64,000 nucleotides of DNA, from contig NZ_LT629748.1 in NCBI RefSeq assembly GCF_900105005.1, positions 2,356,001 to 2,420,000 of the forward strand. Direction: 5' to 3'. A program made the translations under genes and the position numbers. The notes beneath the pieces were generated by a model that saw only the letters and a program-made list of their open reading frames with translations, searched no databases and was not told where the DNA came from. Shown here one piece after another: positions 1 to 9,377 of the stretch. Origin of the DNA: Halopseudomonas litoralis (GTDB taxonomy: Bacteria > Pseudomonadota > Gammaproteobacteria > Pseudomonadales > Pseudomonadaceae). Each line of letters opens with the position of its first letter. Position 1 is the first letter of the stretch.

Positions 1-182
1 CCTGCGCTCGCGCGCTGAGACCCAAGGGTATACTCGCCGTCTGGTTCGCGACCGCTGATCGCCAATTCTCCAACCGGCTCGGCAAGGCAGGCTTCAGGGC
101 TGAAGAAGTGCAGGTGTTCGCCCACGGCAATCGCGGCGCGCGTCATACCATCTGGATTTGCGAGTTGAAGTCAGGCGCCTAG
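1..182 (+). CDS. Spermidine synthase-like protein, C-terminal end (partial)
   Basis: The reading frame is open from base 3 and ends at a TAG at 180-182, giving about 59 residues. The fragment reads LRPKGILAVWFA, then F-x-RL-x-KAGF, then RHTIWICEL. This resembles the end of the Rossmann methyltransferase-like fold of spermidine synthase-family proteins, where a late beta-strand (GGVLAVW) is followed by an exposed RL-x-x-AGF helix and a closing RHTIW strand. The start and the active site lie outside the window, so true polyamine synthase and the many related SAM-dependent paralogues cannot be told apart. Confidence 0.6.
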   Translation, partial: CARALRPKGILAVWFATADRQFSNRLGKAGFRAEEVQVFAHGNRGARHTIWICELKSGA

Positions 183-204
183 ACAAACGTCTGGGGCCAC
201 TCGG

Positions 205-741
205 CTATTGCGCGGTCTCGCGTCGCTCGATACCCAGTTCCCCCAGGGTCGCGGCCATGTCCTCTGCGGAGGAGGCCGGCTCCACATCCGTATCTATCTT
301 CAGCACCCGGCCATCCTTGCCAATATAGACAGTGTGACGCCTGGCAAAACCCAGCGGGTGCAGTACGCCATAGGCCTTGGCTACCGACTTGTCTTCATCG
401 CTGAGCAACGGGAAGTCGGCGCCGGTCTCGGCAGCAAACCCCTTGTTCTTGCTCAGCGGGTCGACACTGACCATGAAATAGACAGCATCGTATTCACGGA
501 TCAGATGGCCATTCTCCGCCAGAGATTTGCATTCGATGGTGCAGCCGGAAGTGTAGGCGCGGGGAAACCAGGCCAGCACCACCGCCTGCTTGTCCCGATA
601 ATCCGCCAGACGATGGATTTCACCGTCCGAGCCGGGCAGTTCGAAATCCGGTGCTTGATCACCCACTTCCAGTGCCTGGACCGACGCTGCCAACAGGACC
701 ATTCCCATGCCCGGCAGCCATCGTTTGAAACAATTGAACAT
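205..741 (-). CDS. Exported peroxiredoxin (AhpC/TSA family, Bcp-like)
   Basis: A 178-residue thiol peroxidase predicted to reduce peroxides. The ATG at 741 is preceded by GGAGC at good spacing and begins a hydrophobic signal-like segment (residues about 8-24, ending VQALEV). The thioredoxin-like domain follows: GDQAPDFELPGSDG (27-40), the peroxidatic Thr-x-x-Cys site in YTSGCTIEC (Cys67, second Cys at 71) and a late RHTVYIGKDG strand. Cys71 lies four residues after Cys67, so it could be the resolving cysteine as in some Bcp proteins. Most Bcp enzymes are cytoplasmic; the leader suggests this one works in the periplasm. A longer frame to 897 has no better ribosome site. Confidence 0.85.
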   Translation of the reverse strand: MFNCFKRWLPGMGMVLLAASVQALEVGDQAPDFELPGSDGEIHRLADYRDKQAVVLAWFPRAYTSGCTIECKSLAENGHLIREYDAVYFMVSVDPLSKNKGFAAETGADFPLLSDEDKSVAKAYGVLHPLGFARRHTVYIGKDGRVLKIDTDVEPASSAEDMAATLGELGIERRETAQ

Positions 742-889
742 GGATTTTGCTCCTGCTCGATTCTGAAGAAGTATAGGCTTGAAGCTTTCCGCCACGGAAC
801 CCAGCGTGCCAGTGTGTATCCACATTAGCTGCAGGATGATGGAATTACCACAGCGGCCCCCACCTTCAATCAGTTCCACAGAGGTAAGC

Positions 890-1615
890 ATGAACACACG
901 CAGTCTGCTCGATCAATTGCTCAATGCGGGAAAGGACCTGTTGCAGAACCAGAACCAGAGCACCGGCCAGTCCAATCCGACGGCCCCACCGGCAACCGGC
1001 TCAACCGGCTCTCCCCTGGGCGGACTGCTCGGCAGCATTGGTGGCGGCGCGCTGGGCGGCGGCGCGGTAAGTCTGCTGCTGGGCAGCAAGAAGGCGCGCA
1101 AGATGGGTGGCAAGGTGGTTGCCTATGGCGGTCTGGCGGCGCTGGGCGTGGTGGCATACAAGGCGTACAGCAACTGGCAGACCCAGAAGCAGAATCAGCC
1201 CGGCGTACCGGCAATCGAGGATACACCACGAACCGTCGACCGCGTTCCGGCCATCGAGGTGGAACAACACAGCCAGGCGATCCTGCGCGCCATCATCGGC
1301 GCAGCCAAGGCCGACGGTCATATCGATGATCGCGAGCGGGAGCTGATCGATGGTGAAGTCGCCAAGCTGACCGGCGACTCACAGCTCAAACAATGGTTTG
1401 ATCAGGAGCTGCGCAAGCCACTGGACCCTTCCGATGTAGCTCGCTCGGCCAGCACTCCGGAAATCGCCGCGGAAATGTATCTGGCCAGCATCATCATGGT
1501 CGATGAAGAAAGCTATATGGAGCGTGCCTATCTCGACGAACTGGCCCGCCAGCTGAAACTCGAACCGGCATTGAAAACAGAGCTGGAAACCCAGGCGCAG
1601 GTCGCGCTGCGCTGA
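890..1615 (+). CDS. DUF533 (TerB-like) inner-membrane-associated protein
   Basis: A 241-residue protein starting MNTRSLLDQLLNAGKDLL at an ATG preceded by GAGGT. A Gln/Asn/Pro/Thr-rich linker is followed by a Gly-rich hydrophobic segment (about residues 45-90: LGGLLGSIGGGALGG, VAYGGLAALGVVAYKAY) typical of DUF533/YebE proteins. The C-terminal 110 residues form a TerB-like helical domain (AIIGAAKADGHIDDRERELI, then MVDEESYMERAYLDELARQL) with the acidic residues that family uses to bind metal. The function of the family is not settled; YebE is an envelope-stress gene in E. coli. It is convergent with the hydratase gene. Confidence 0.85.
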   Translation: MNTRSLLDQLLNAGKDLLQNQNQSTGQSNPTAPPATGSTGSPLGGLLGSIGGGALGGGAVSLLLGSKKARKMGGKVVAYGGLAALGVVAYKAYSNWQTQKQNQPGVPAIEDTPRTVDRVPAIEVEQHSQAILRAIIGAAKADGHIDDRERELIDGEVAKLTGDSQLKQWFDQELRKPLDPSDVARSASTPEIAAEMYLASIIMVDEESYMERAYLDELARQLKLEPALKTELETQAQVALR

Positions 1616-1631
1616 GCCCACTACTGTGCCC

Positions 1632-1664
1632 GGCTCCTGCAGTTCAATCAGTATTGCAGGAGCC
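1632..1664. terminator. Hairpin between convergent genes
   Basis: Perfect 10-bp inverted repeat GGCTCCTGCA (1632-1641) and TGCAGGAGCC (1655-1664) with a 13-base loop, 16 bases after the DUF533 stop and between two convergent genes. There is no strong T tract on either side, so it is a likely but weak bidirectional terminator. Confidence 0.55.
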
Positions 1665-1737
1665 AGGCAAGCAAACCCTCATGGCGAGAGACCGGTCGGC
1701 CCTGACAGAGGACAGAGCGCGTTGTTGCCGAGGCCTC

Positions 1738-2511
1738 TCAGTTTTTGCCCACCCGACTGAAATCCGGCTTGCGCTTCTCCGCAAAAGCCAGGAATGCTTC
1801 CTTGGCCTCTGCACTCCGTAGCTGGGAAGAGAATATGCGGCTTTCACGTTCCATATGCTCCAGCACCTGCTCGGTGTTGCGCATCAGCCCCTTGGCCAAC
1901 GCCAAAGCACCGGCTGGCTTACTCGCCACCAAGGTCGCCATGCGCTGAGTTTCGGCTCGCAACTGATCACGACTGACCACTCGATTGGCCAAGCCCCAGG
2001 CCAACGCATCCGCAGCGTCTATGGGCTCACCCAACGCGAACATCTCGAAGGCCCGGACATGACCAATGCGCAGCGGCATGAGCAGGCTGGAGCTGGCCTC
2101 AGGCACCAACGCCAGGTTGATGAAAGGAGCGATCAACTGGGCGTCGTCGGCCAGCAGGACCATGTCGCAGTGCAGCAGCATGGTCGTACCCACACCGACC
2201 GTCTTACCCTGCACTGCAGCGATTACCGGTTTGCTGGCGATAACAATGTTCCGCAGGAACCGCTCAACATGACGCACCGCCGGGCCGTTGCCGGTGGACT
2301 GCTGGGTGAACTCACCCAAGTCATTACCGGCGGAAAAGATTTCACCATCGGCCTGAATGACTGCAACCCGGATATCTGCTTCCGCTTCAACCCGTTCCAG
2401 CGCATCGGCCAGTGCCCCATACATGGTGTTGGTCAGTGCGTTCTTCTTTTCCGGGCGGGAGATGGTGATAGTCAGTACGCCCCCACTCAACTCGGTAGTT
2501 ACTTCGCTCAT
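1738..2511 (-). CDS. Enoyl-CoA hydratase/isomerase family protein
   Basis: A 257-residue crotonase-fold enzyme acting on acyl-CoA in fatty-acid degradation. The ATG at 2511 follows CAGGAG at ideal spacing; the longer frame to 2709 adds non-conserved sequence. Visible motifs are ISRPEKKNALT near residue 20, the oxyanion-hole segment SAGNDLGEF, the second oxyanion region GKTVGVGTTMLLHCD, and LALVPEASSSLLMP where the acidic residue sits. The pattern LVPEA-SSLL is common in Delta3,Delta2-enoyl-CoA isomerase-like members, so isomerase activity is at least as likely as hydration. It ends KRKPDFSRVGKN, a typical tail. The nearest upstream same-strand gene is gntK, 175 bases away. Confidence 0.85.
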   Translation of the reverse strand: MSEVTTELSGGVLTITISRPEKKNALTNTMYGALADALERVEAEADIRVAVIQADGEIFSAGNDLGEFTQQSTGNGPAVRHVERFLRNIVIASKPVIAAVQGKTVGVGTTMLLHCDMVLLADDAQLIAPFINLALVPEASSSLLMPLRIGHVRAFEMFALGEPIDAADALAWGLANRVVSRDQLRAETQRMATLVASKPAGALALAKGLMRNTEQVLEHMERESRIFSSQLRSAEAKEAFLAFAEKRKPDFSRVGKN

Positions 2512-2686
2512 CGGTTGCTCCTGAGGAATATTGTGGTTTTTATCAAGAGCCCGACAGTAGCCGCGTGTAGCGCGCAACGTCCAGATAAAGCCTGATGAAT
2601 CAACAACCTTGTGCGGACGACATCGGCCTGGTGAATAAACCCAGAGGTGTTCCTGGATTTCCCGGCAGGCTCTATGCCCGTTGGTA

Positions 2687-3199
2687 CTAGCCGGTCTTCC
2701 ACCAATCAACCGCCTGACGACTGATTTCCGCTACGGGTAATGCCGCATCCACCGTCAACACCCGGGGTTCGTTGTCCGGCCTCTGCAGCGTGGCGAACTG
2801 GCTGCTGATCAACTCCAGCGACATGAAATGCCCCTTGCGCAAAGCGGCACGGCGCTGCACTTCAGTCTGATCAATATCCAGAAACACGAACCCCAATGCT
2901 GGCACGGCTGCCCGCAGCCGATCCCGATAGCAACGCTTCAATGCCGAACAACTCAACACCGGCTTCTGCCCCGCCGCCACCGCGCTCGTCAGCAATTCAC
3001 CAAGCTGCTTCAGCCACTCTGAACGATCGGCATCATCCAGTGCGATACCACTGCGCATCTTCTTGATGCTGGCGGCACTGTGGAACAGATCGCCTTCGAT
3101 ATATATACCACCAGCGCCCTGTGCGATGGCCTCGGCAATAGTGCTCTTGCCGCAGGCAGTCACACCCATGACCACCAAAGCAGGAATGCCATGCTGCAT
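2687..3199 (-). CDS. gntK: Gluconokinase (GntK/IdnK type)
   Basis: A 170-residue P-loop kinase that phosphorylates D-gluconate to 6-phosphogluconate, feeding the Entner-Doudoroff or pentose phosphate route. The Walker A motif GVTACGKST is at residues 12-20 (GVSGSGKST is usual), followed by the substrate region EGDLFHSAASIKKMRSGIALDDADRSEWL, the CSALKRCYRDRLR block and the KGHFM-ELISSQFATLQRP segment that mark this family. Length matches GntK. The start is the only ATG that keeps the N-terminus intact but its ribosome site is weak. No gluconate permease or GntR-type regulator gene is next to it. Confidence 0.9.
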   Translation of the reverse strand: MQHGIPALVVMGVTACGKSTIAEAIAQGAGGIYIEGDLFHSAASIKKMRSGIALDDADRSEWLKQLGELLTSAVAAGQKPVLSCSALKRCYRDRLRAAVPALGFVFLDIDQTEVQRRAALRKGHFMSLELISSQFATLQRPDNEPRVLTVDAALPVAEISRQAVDWWKTG

Positions 3200-3608
3200 G
3201 AGAGTTATGCTCCCGAGGTCGTGAATGACACCCCCATTCTAGACAAAATAGAAAATGACTGATCATTCTATTCATGAATGACAGGTCACTACTGAACGAC
3301 TGTCACTCGTCGACTGATGAGTCAAATTCATCAGGCAAAGGGAGCCGCAGGCGCTCTGCGCCGCAGAGACATATAAGAAAAACGCCTCATTGCAATTTCC
3401 CGGATCGCCGGTGCGTCCAGGCCTTCGTTGTCGCTCTTACCCTTTGAAGCAGTATACCCAGGCTACGTCTCACGGCTCGCTGCCTATACTGGCTTGCGTT
3501 CCCGCTCTGGGACATAAGGTCCTTTCGTCCACCACGGATATGGACTCGAAATATGCATAGCCAGGGAATGGCGAGAGGCTTAAAACAACAATAATGGGAG
3601 TTCCATTC
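3200..3608. other. 409-base divergent intergenic region, gntK / esterase
   Basis: No convincing ORF or RNA gene is seen. The gntK-proximal part (3230-3310) is AT-rich with repeated TGAC/GTCA words and a TAGAAT -10-like hexamer on the minus strand at 3237-3242. The esterase-proximal part carries a cluster of GGAC/GTCC half-sites, annotated separately. Both gene promoters presumably lie here. Confidence 0.6.
3509..3545 (+). promoter_or_regulatory. Candidate operator: four GGAC/GTCC half-sites
   Basis: Within 37 bases there is GGGAC at 3509-3513, GGTCC at 3518-3522, GTCC at 3527-3530 and GGAC at 3542-3545, about 65-100 bases before the esterase start. The first two form an inverted repeat with a 4-base spacer and the last two another with an 11-base spacer. 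This looks like a binding site for a dimeric activator or repressor of the esterase gene; which regulator is unknown. Confidence 0.4.
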
Positions 3609-5603
3609 ATGTATCGCATGTTCAAACCAGGCAACCGTTCGGTTGTATTGGCCGTTTCCCTGCTGCCCCTGGCACTGTCTGGCTGCTTCGGTGGCTCGTC
3701 TTCTTCCTCCTCGAAACCCGATGTGCTCACCGGCACCTTTATCGACAGCGCTGTCTCCGGACTCGATTACGAAGGTAGCGACACCGCCGCGGCGACCACG
3801 GACGAGCAAGGTGAATTCCATTACCGAGCGGGAGAAACCATCAGTTTCTCCATTGGCGATCTGTCACTGGGCTCGGCCAAAGGCGCGGAAGTACTCACTC
3901 CGCTGAGCATTACCGAGGGGGCGGAATCAGCAACTGATCAACGAGTGACCAACAAGCTCATCCTGTTGCAGACGCTGGATGCCGACGGGCACCTCAACAA
4001 CGGCATTCAGCTCACCGATGCCATCCGCGATGTCGTGTCCTTGCAGGCAGCACAGATCGATTTCGATCAGACGCCCGCCGCCTTTCGCACCAGCCTGACT
4101 CCGTTGCTGGCAGAGCTTGAGAGCGCCGGGGCATTCAGCGATACCGACCCGCGCCCACGCACCGTTACTGCAGCCGACGCCGCCCTGGAACATTCCACCC
4201 GCGCCGCCAGCGTGCGCCATCTGGTGCAGACCGACGGCGGCGAGTTGAGTGGTTTCGAAGCTGACGAGAATACCTGGCAGTTTCTCGGTATACCCTACGC
4301 CCAACCGCCATTGGGCGATCTGCGGTGGCGCGCGCCGCAGCCGCTTGAGTCCTGGACCGGAACCCGGGATGCCATCGCCTGGAGTGATCAGGCCGCACAG
4401 AACCCCGGCCTGGAACGCTTCGGTGAAGGCGGCATGAGTGAAGACTCGCTCTATCTCAATGTCACCGCGCCCAAGGACGCCGACGGCCTGCCGGTCATGG
4501 TCTGGTTCCATGGCGGTGGCTTCACCTCGCTGACCAGCAATACCAAACCATTCAACAACCCCAAGGCGCTGGCCAGCAAAGGCGTCGTCCAGGTCTCGGT
4601 CAACCACCGACTCGGGCCGTTCGGTTATATCGCCCATCCCGATCTGAGCGCGGAAAGCGGTTATGGCGGTTCCGGCAATTACGGCCAGATGGACCTGGTT
4701 GCCGCGTTGAAATGGGTGCAGACCAATATTGAGGCGTTCGGCGGCGACCCGGGTAACGTCACCATCTTTGGTGAATCGGGTGGCGGTCGCAAGGTCTTGT
4801 CGCTGATGTCTTCACCTCAGGCCGCGGGGCTGTTCCACCGGGCCATCAGCCAGAGCGGCACGCTGCATCCGGATACCCGCACCCTGGCCAGTGCCGAGGC
4901 CATCGGCGTGCAACTTCAACAACGACTGCAAGCCGCCTCGCTGGAAGAAATGCGCGAGCGCAGCTGGCTGCAGGTGATGCAGGCCGGGGCGGCACTGGTG
5001 CCCTATACCAACGTTGACTACCACTACCAGCCCTACAGCGAACGGGAAGCCTTCGAAAGCGCCAGACAGAACGATGTGCCTTTCATGTTCCTGATCAACA
5101 CCAACGACACCGAAGAACCCATCGCGACCGTGCTGGAGGTATTTCCCTGGATGGCGGGGCTGAATACCGCGCCGCAGTACGCCATGCACTTCAGCCAGCA
5201 ACCCGCCGGTTGGAAAGCCCAAGGCGTCACCGCCTACCACGCGGCGGAGCTGGCCTACCTGTTCAACATGCCAGAGAGCGTAATCACCCATTACCAGCTG
5301 GGGCTGGTCATCGACCCGGCCACCGGACAATCACTGGAGATCGGTGATCTGAACGGCAACGGCGTCAGTGGCTCCCAGGGCGATCCGGCAGACATCTTCG
5401 CCTCTGCCGGCTTCGACGCTACCGATGACGCGGTGATCGAGCAGATGATGACTATGTGGAGCAACTTCGCCCGGACCGGCGACCCTAGCATCACTGATGA
5501 ACTGGAATTCCCGCTATATGATGCGCAAGCCCAGCGCTATGTCGAGCTGGGTGCCGAAGCAGAGGTGAAGACCTGGATTTCGGAGGTGTTTACCGATGAA
5601 TGA
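3609..5603 (+). CDS. Lipoprotein carboxylesterase type B with extra N-terminal domain
   Basis: A 664-residue alpha/beta hydrolase predicted to be a surface or periplasmic lipoprotein hydrolysing carboxyl esters. The ATG at 3609 follows GGGAG by eight bases; an in-frame ATG at 3594 lies before that site. The signal peptide ends in the lipobox LSGC (Cys26) and is followed by a Ser-rich tether. Residues about 35-190 form a separate domain with a DEQGEFHYRAGETISFSIG repeat-like motif. The esterase part starts near residue 200 (FLGIPYAQPP) and shows oxyanion HGGGF (His301), nucleophile elbow GESGGG (Ser390; GESAGG is commoner) and a likely catalytic His544 in YHAAEL. The substrate is unknown; a perfect terminator hairpin follows. 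Confidence 0.88.
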   Translation: MYRMFKPGNRSVVLAVSLLPLALSGCFGGSSSSSSKPDVLTGTFIDSAVSGLDYEGSDTAAATTDEQGEFHYRAGETISFSIGDLSLGSAKGAEVLTPLSITEGAESATDQRVTNKLILLQTLDADGHLNNGIQLTDAIRDVVSLQAAQIDFDQTPAAFRTSLTPLLAELESAGAFSDTDPRPRTVTAADAALEHSTRAASVRHLVQTDGGELSGFEADENTWQFLGIPYAQPPLGDLRWRAPQPLESWTGTRDAIAWSDQAAQNPGLERFGEGGMSEDSLYLNVTAPKDADGLPVMVWFHGGGFTSLTSNTKPFNNPKALASKGVVQVSVNHRLGPFGYIAHPDLSAESGYGGSGNYGQMDLVAALKWVQTNIEAFGGDPGNVTIFGESGGGRKVLSLMSSPQAAGLFHRAISQSGTLHPDTRTLASAEAIGVQLQQRLQAASLEEMRERSWLQVMQAGAALVPYTNVDYHYQPYSEREAFESARQNDVPFMFLINTNDTEEPIATVLEVFPWMAGLNTAPQYAMHFSQQPAGWKAQGVTAYHAAELAYLFNMPESVITHYQLGLVIDPATGQSLEIGDLNGNGVSGSQGDPADIFASAGFDATDDAVIEQMMTMWSNFARTGDPSITDELEFPLYDAQAQRYVELGAEAEVKTWISEVFTDE

Positions 5604-5638
5604 CGCCGCCAGTTAATACCGCTATCAGAAGCAAATCA

Positions 5639-5660
5639 AGGGCAGCCCTCGGGCTGCCCT
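5639..5660 (+). terminator. Rho-independent terminator after the esterase gene
   Basis: AGGGCAGCCC (5639-5648) and GGGCTGCCCT (5651-5660) form a near-continuous inverted repeat 35 bases after the esterase stop, followed by the pyrimidine-rich CTTCTTCAGCTTT. The stem is strong and the T tract imperfect. Confidence 0.75.
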
Positions 5661-5910
5661 CTTCTTCAGCTTTCCCCAACAGGTAAACCAATCCCTGCGA
5701 CCGTTGTTTGCGCTGGGCAGTAGCCTGCTTGCTGTTGGTAATGCTGCTGATCATTATCAGCAGGCGCTTCAGATAACATCGATTTATTCGATATCTATGA
5801 CGTAAATTTCGCGCTTTATACATCTATCTTGGTGATCGATAATCAACCATCGATCAAATCCAGCAACCTCAGTTTCGCCATGTCGCAGCATGGCCTTTTG
5901 GAGAGAATTC

Positions 5911-6459
5911 ATGAGCAAGATACAGGTGGCAATCGTTGTCGGCAGCAATCATAGCGGCTCCATCAATCGGCAGTACGCCCAGGCGCTGGCCAGACTGCTG
6001 CCAGTCCATTTCAACGTCAGCTATCCGCAGATCGACGACCTGCCGATGTACAGCCTCGATCTTGAAGGCGAACGCCCCGCCAGTGTGAACCGCTTCAGCA
6101 GAGAGATCGCCGCCGCAGATGCAGTGCTGATTGTCACTCCCGAGCATAACCGTTCGTTGCCTGCGGTATTGAAGAATGCCATCGACTGGGGCTCCAAGCC
6201 GATGGACAAGAACGTGTGGCGCGACAAACCCGTGGCTATCACCGGCACCTCGCCGGGCGCCATCGGATCGGCGCTGGCGCAGCAGCACTTGCGTCAGATC
6301 ATGAGCATTCTTGGTTCGGTGGTGTTGGGCGGCGAAGCCTACATCCAGTTCAAGCCCGAGCTGATCACCGCCGAAGGCGATATCGGCGCCGCCAGCCGTG
6401 ATTTCCTTCAGGCTTACATGGATCGTTTTGTGTGGTTGACGGAGAAGCTGAAGGGCTGA
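5911..6459 (+). CDS. NAD(P)H-dependent FMN reductase (ChrR/YieF-like)
   Basis: A 182-residue flavodoxin-fold oxidoreductase. The ATG at 5911 is preceded by GGAGAG. The FMN phosphate loop is GSNHSGSINRQYAQAL (residues about 10-26), and the isoalloxazine-binding motif is TPEHNRSLPAVLKNAIDWGS near residue 75-95, the PEYN-like signature of NADPH-dependent FMN reductases and soluble chromate/quinone reductases. The later TGTSPGAIGSALAQQHLRQI segment also fits. Such enzymes reduce quinones, azo compounds or chromate by two electrons; the physiological substrate here cannot be read from sequence. It is monocistronic, with an AT-rich 250-base leader region before it. Confidence 0.85.
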   Translation: MSKIQVAIVVGSNHSGSINRQYAQALARLLPVHFNVSYPQIDDLPMYSLDLEGERPASVNRFSREIAAADAVLIVTPEHNRSLPAVLKNAIDWGSKPMDKNVWRDKPVAITGTSPGAIGSALAQQHLRQIMSILGSVVLGGEAYIQFKPELITAEGDIGAASRDFLQAYMDRFVWLTEKLKG

Positions 6460-6488
6460 AGACCGTCGCGGTCCGCCCGGCAGATACT

Positions 6489-6505
6489 CCCACGCTGAGC
6501 GTGGG
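6489..6505. terminator. Hairpin between convergent reductase and purA genes
   Basis: CCCACGC (6489-6495), loop TGA, GCGTGGG (6499-6505): a 7-bp GC-rich stem 30 bases after the reductase stop and 33 bases from the purA stop, followed by ATTAAT. It probably serves both convergent genes. Confidence 0.6.
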
Positions 6506-6537
6506 ATTAATCAGGTAGGGTTGTTAAACGACCTTGA

Positions 6538-7848
<1,311 letters not shown>

Positions 7849-7861
7849 TTAGGAACTGGCC

Positions 7862-9055
7862 CTAGGCCATGGAAATTTCTTTTACCTGCCAACCATCATT
7901 CTCGAAGCGCAGAATGCGGTCACAACCGAAATCCGCTGCTTCGGCGTCACGCTGACCGGGCAGTGCAACTATCACCCGTTCGCCGGCACGGCGCAGCTGC
8001 ATCACCTTGTCCTGCAAACCGGACTGGTTCGCGTTCGGCGCCCAGATGCCGTGCTCACGACTGCCGCCTTCGATCTGGCCACAGGCGACCAGCAGGCGCA
8101 GGTCGGTGGAAAAGCCGGTGGCCGGACGCGCGCGCCCGAAGTCCCGACCGATCTCGTCGTAACGGCCGCCCTGAGCAATGCTCTGACCGGTGCCGGCAAC
8201 GAACGCGGCAAAGCTCACGCCCGTGTGATAGTGATAGCCACGCAGCTCGGCAAGATCGAAATACAGCGGTACCGCAGGATAGCGTCGGGAAATCACCTGG
8301 GCGATTTCCGCCAGCTCATCAAGCGCAGCCATGATCGATTCCGGAGCACCGTCCAACACCACGTGGGCACGTTCCAGCACCTCGACACCACCGGACAGCT
8401 CGGCAAGACTGCACAGCATGGCGGCCAGTGATGATTGTTCGATACGCGAAGTCAGTTCATGCACCTCGTCCACCGCCTTGCGCTGCAAGGCATCGAACAA
8501 TGCACGCTCAGCGGCGCCATCCAGACCGGCGGCCTGTACCAGCCCGCGGTAGATGCCGACGTGACCGATATCCAGATGCACGCCCTCTACGCGGCTGGCC
8601 GCCAGGGTCTCCAGCATCAGCGCAATGACTTCGATGTCGCTGGCACTGGAGGCATCGCCGTAGAGTTCGGCACCCAGCTGAATCAGGCTGCGGGAGGTGG
8701 ACAGGGGCCGCGGCAGGGTATGCAGAACACTACCGCAATAGCATAGACGACTGGGACCTTCCGCACCCAGGGTGTGCGCATCAATGCGCGCCACCTGGGG
8801 GGTGATGTCGGCACGCAGGCCGAGCATGCGCCCGGACAGCTGGTCGATCATCTTGAAGGTTTGCAATTCCAGATCATGACCGGAGCCGGTCAGGAGAGAT
8901 TCGAGGTACTCGATGTGCGGGGTGATGACCAGGTCATACCCCCAGCGGGAGAATAGATCCAGCAATTGCCGGCGGGCTGCTTCGGTACGTGCGGCCTCTG
9001 CAGGCAGCACTTCTTCGATCCCGTCAGGCAACAGCCAGCGATCAACAGTAGGCAT
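7862..9055 (-). CDS. hisZ: ATP phosphoribosyltransferase regulatory subunit
   Basis: A 397-residue catalytically inactive paralogue of histidyl-tRNA synthetase that combines with short-form HisG to make the feedback-regulated first enzyme of histidine synthesis. The class II synthetase-like core is seen in [13 protein letters not shown] at the N-terminus, [16 protein letters not shown], the motif 2-like [17 protein letters not shown] and a C-terminal [14 protein letters not shown]. The anticodon-binding domain of HisS is absent, as expected for HisZ. The chosen ATG at 9055 has AGG eight bases upstream; a GTG two codons earlier is possible. hisG is not in the window. Confidence 0.95.
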   Translation of the reverse strand: MPTVDRWLLPDGIEEVLPAEAARTEAARRQLLDLFSRWGYDLVITPHIEYLESLLTGSGHDLELQTFKMIDQLSGRMLGLRADITPQVARIDAHTLGAEGPSRLCYCGSVLHTLPRPLSTSRSLIQLGAELYGDASSASDIEVIALMLETLAASRVEGVHLDIGHVGIYRGLVQAAGLDGAAERALFDALQRKAVDEVHELTSRIEQSSLAAMLCSLAELSGGVEVLERAHVVLDGAPESIMAALDELAEIAQVISRRYPAVPLYFDLAELRGYHYHTGVSFAAFVAGTGQSIAQGGRYDEIGRDFGRARPATGFSTDLRLLVACGQIEGGSREHGIWAPNANQSGLQDKVMQLRRAGERVIVALPGQRDAEAADFGCDRILRFENDGWQVKEISMA

Positions 9056-9070
9056 CTTCACAACCTTTAT

Positions 9071-9256
9071 CTAGCGGATCAGGTATAGACAGGCGGTACC
9101 TGTCAGCATGCTCAGCAGTCCGGCAATGCGCAATTGACGGTCGCTCATACCGCTCACTTCGGCCAGCATTCGCTTCCAAAGGCGGGGAGCCAGAAATGGC
9201 ATCAAACCTTCCAGTACAAGCACCAGACACAGCGCCGCGGCCAGGCTCTGCCACAT
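9071..9256 (-). CDS. DUF2065 (YjeT-like) small membrane protein
   Basis: A 61-residue protein with two hydrophobic helices (about residues 3-23 and 43-60), an interhelical RLWKRMLAEVSGMSDRQLRIAG segment and the ending LYLIR, all typical of DUF2065. The start follows GAGG. It sits between hflC and hisZ exactly as E. coli yjeT sits between hflC and purA. Its role is unknown, though its conserved place beside the HflKC membrane complex is suggestive. A terminator lies just upstream, so its transcription may depend on read-through. Confidence 0.88.
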   Translation of the reverse strand: MWQSLAAALCLVLVLEGLMPFLAPRLWKRMLAEVSGMSDRQLRIAGLLSMLTGTACLYLIR

Positions 9257-9289
9257 CTACTCAAACCTCTTTCCGGAACTGCCGGTCAC

Positions 9290-9311
9290 AAAAAAGCCGG
9301 GATGACCCGGC
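9290..9311 (-). terminator. Rho-independent terminator after hflC
   Basis: On the minus strand GCCGGG, loop TCAT, CCCGGC (9311-9296) is followed by six T residues (9295-9290). It is a textbook terminator 67 bases past the hflC stop and 34 bases before the yjeT start, separating the hfl genes from yjeT-hisZ-purA. Confidence 0.85.
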
Positions 9312-9333
9312 TGCGCGATTGTAACATGTTTTC

Positions 9334-9372
9334 GACTGGCTACACCCGTTCGTTGGACGAGTGTAGCCAGTC
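9334..9372. repeat. 12-bp perfect inverted repeat downstream of hflC
   Basis: GACTGGCTACAC (9334-9345) and GTGTAGCCAGTC (9361-9372) with a 15-base loop, starting five bases after the hflC stop. It has no T tract and precedes the true terminator by 22 bases on the minus strand, so it may stabilise the 3' end of the hfl transcript or serve as an RNA processing site. Confidence 0.65.
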
Positions 9373-9377
9373 TCAAC

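Noticed and set aside
3237..3242. TAGAAT as a -10 for gntK.
   Set aside because: No acceptable -35 at 16-18 bases; mentioned only as a candidate in the intergenic entry.
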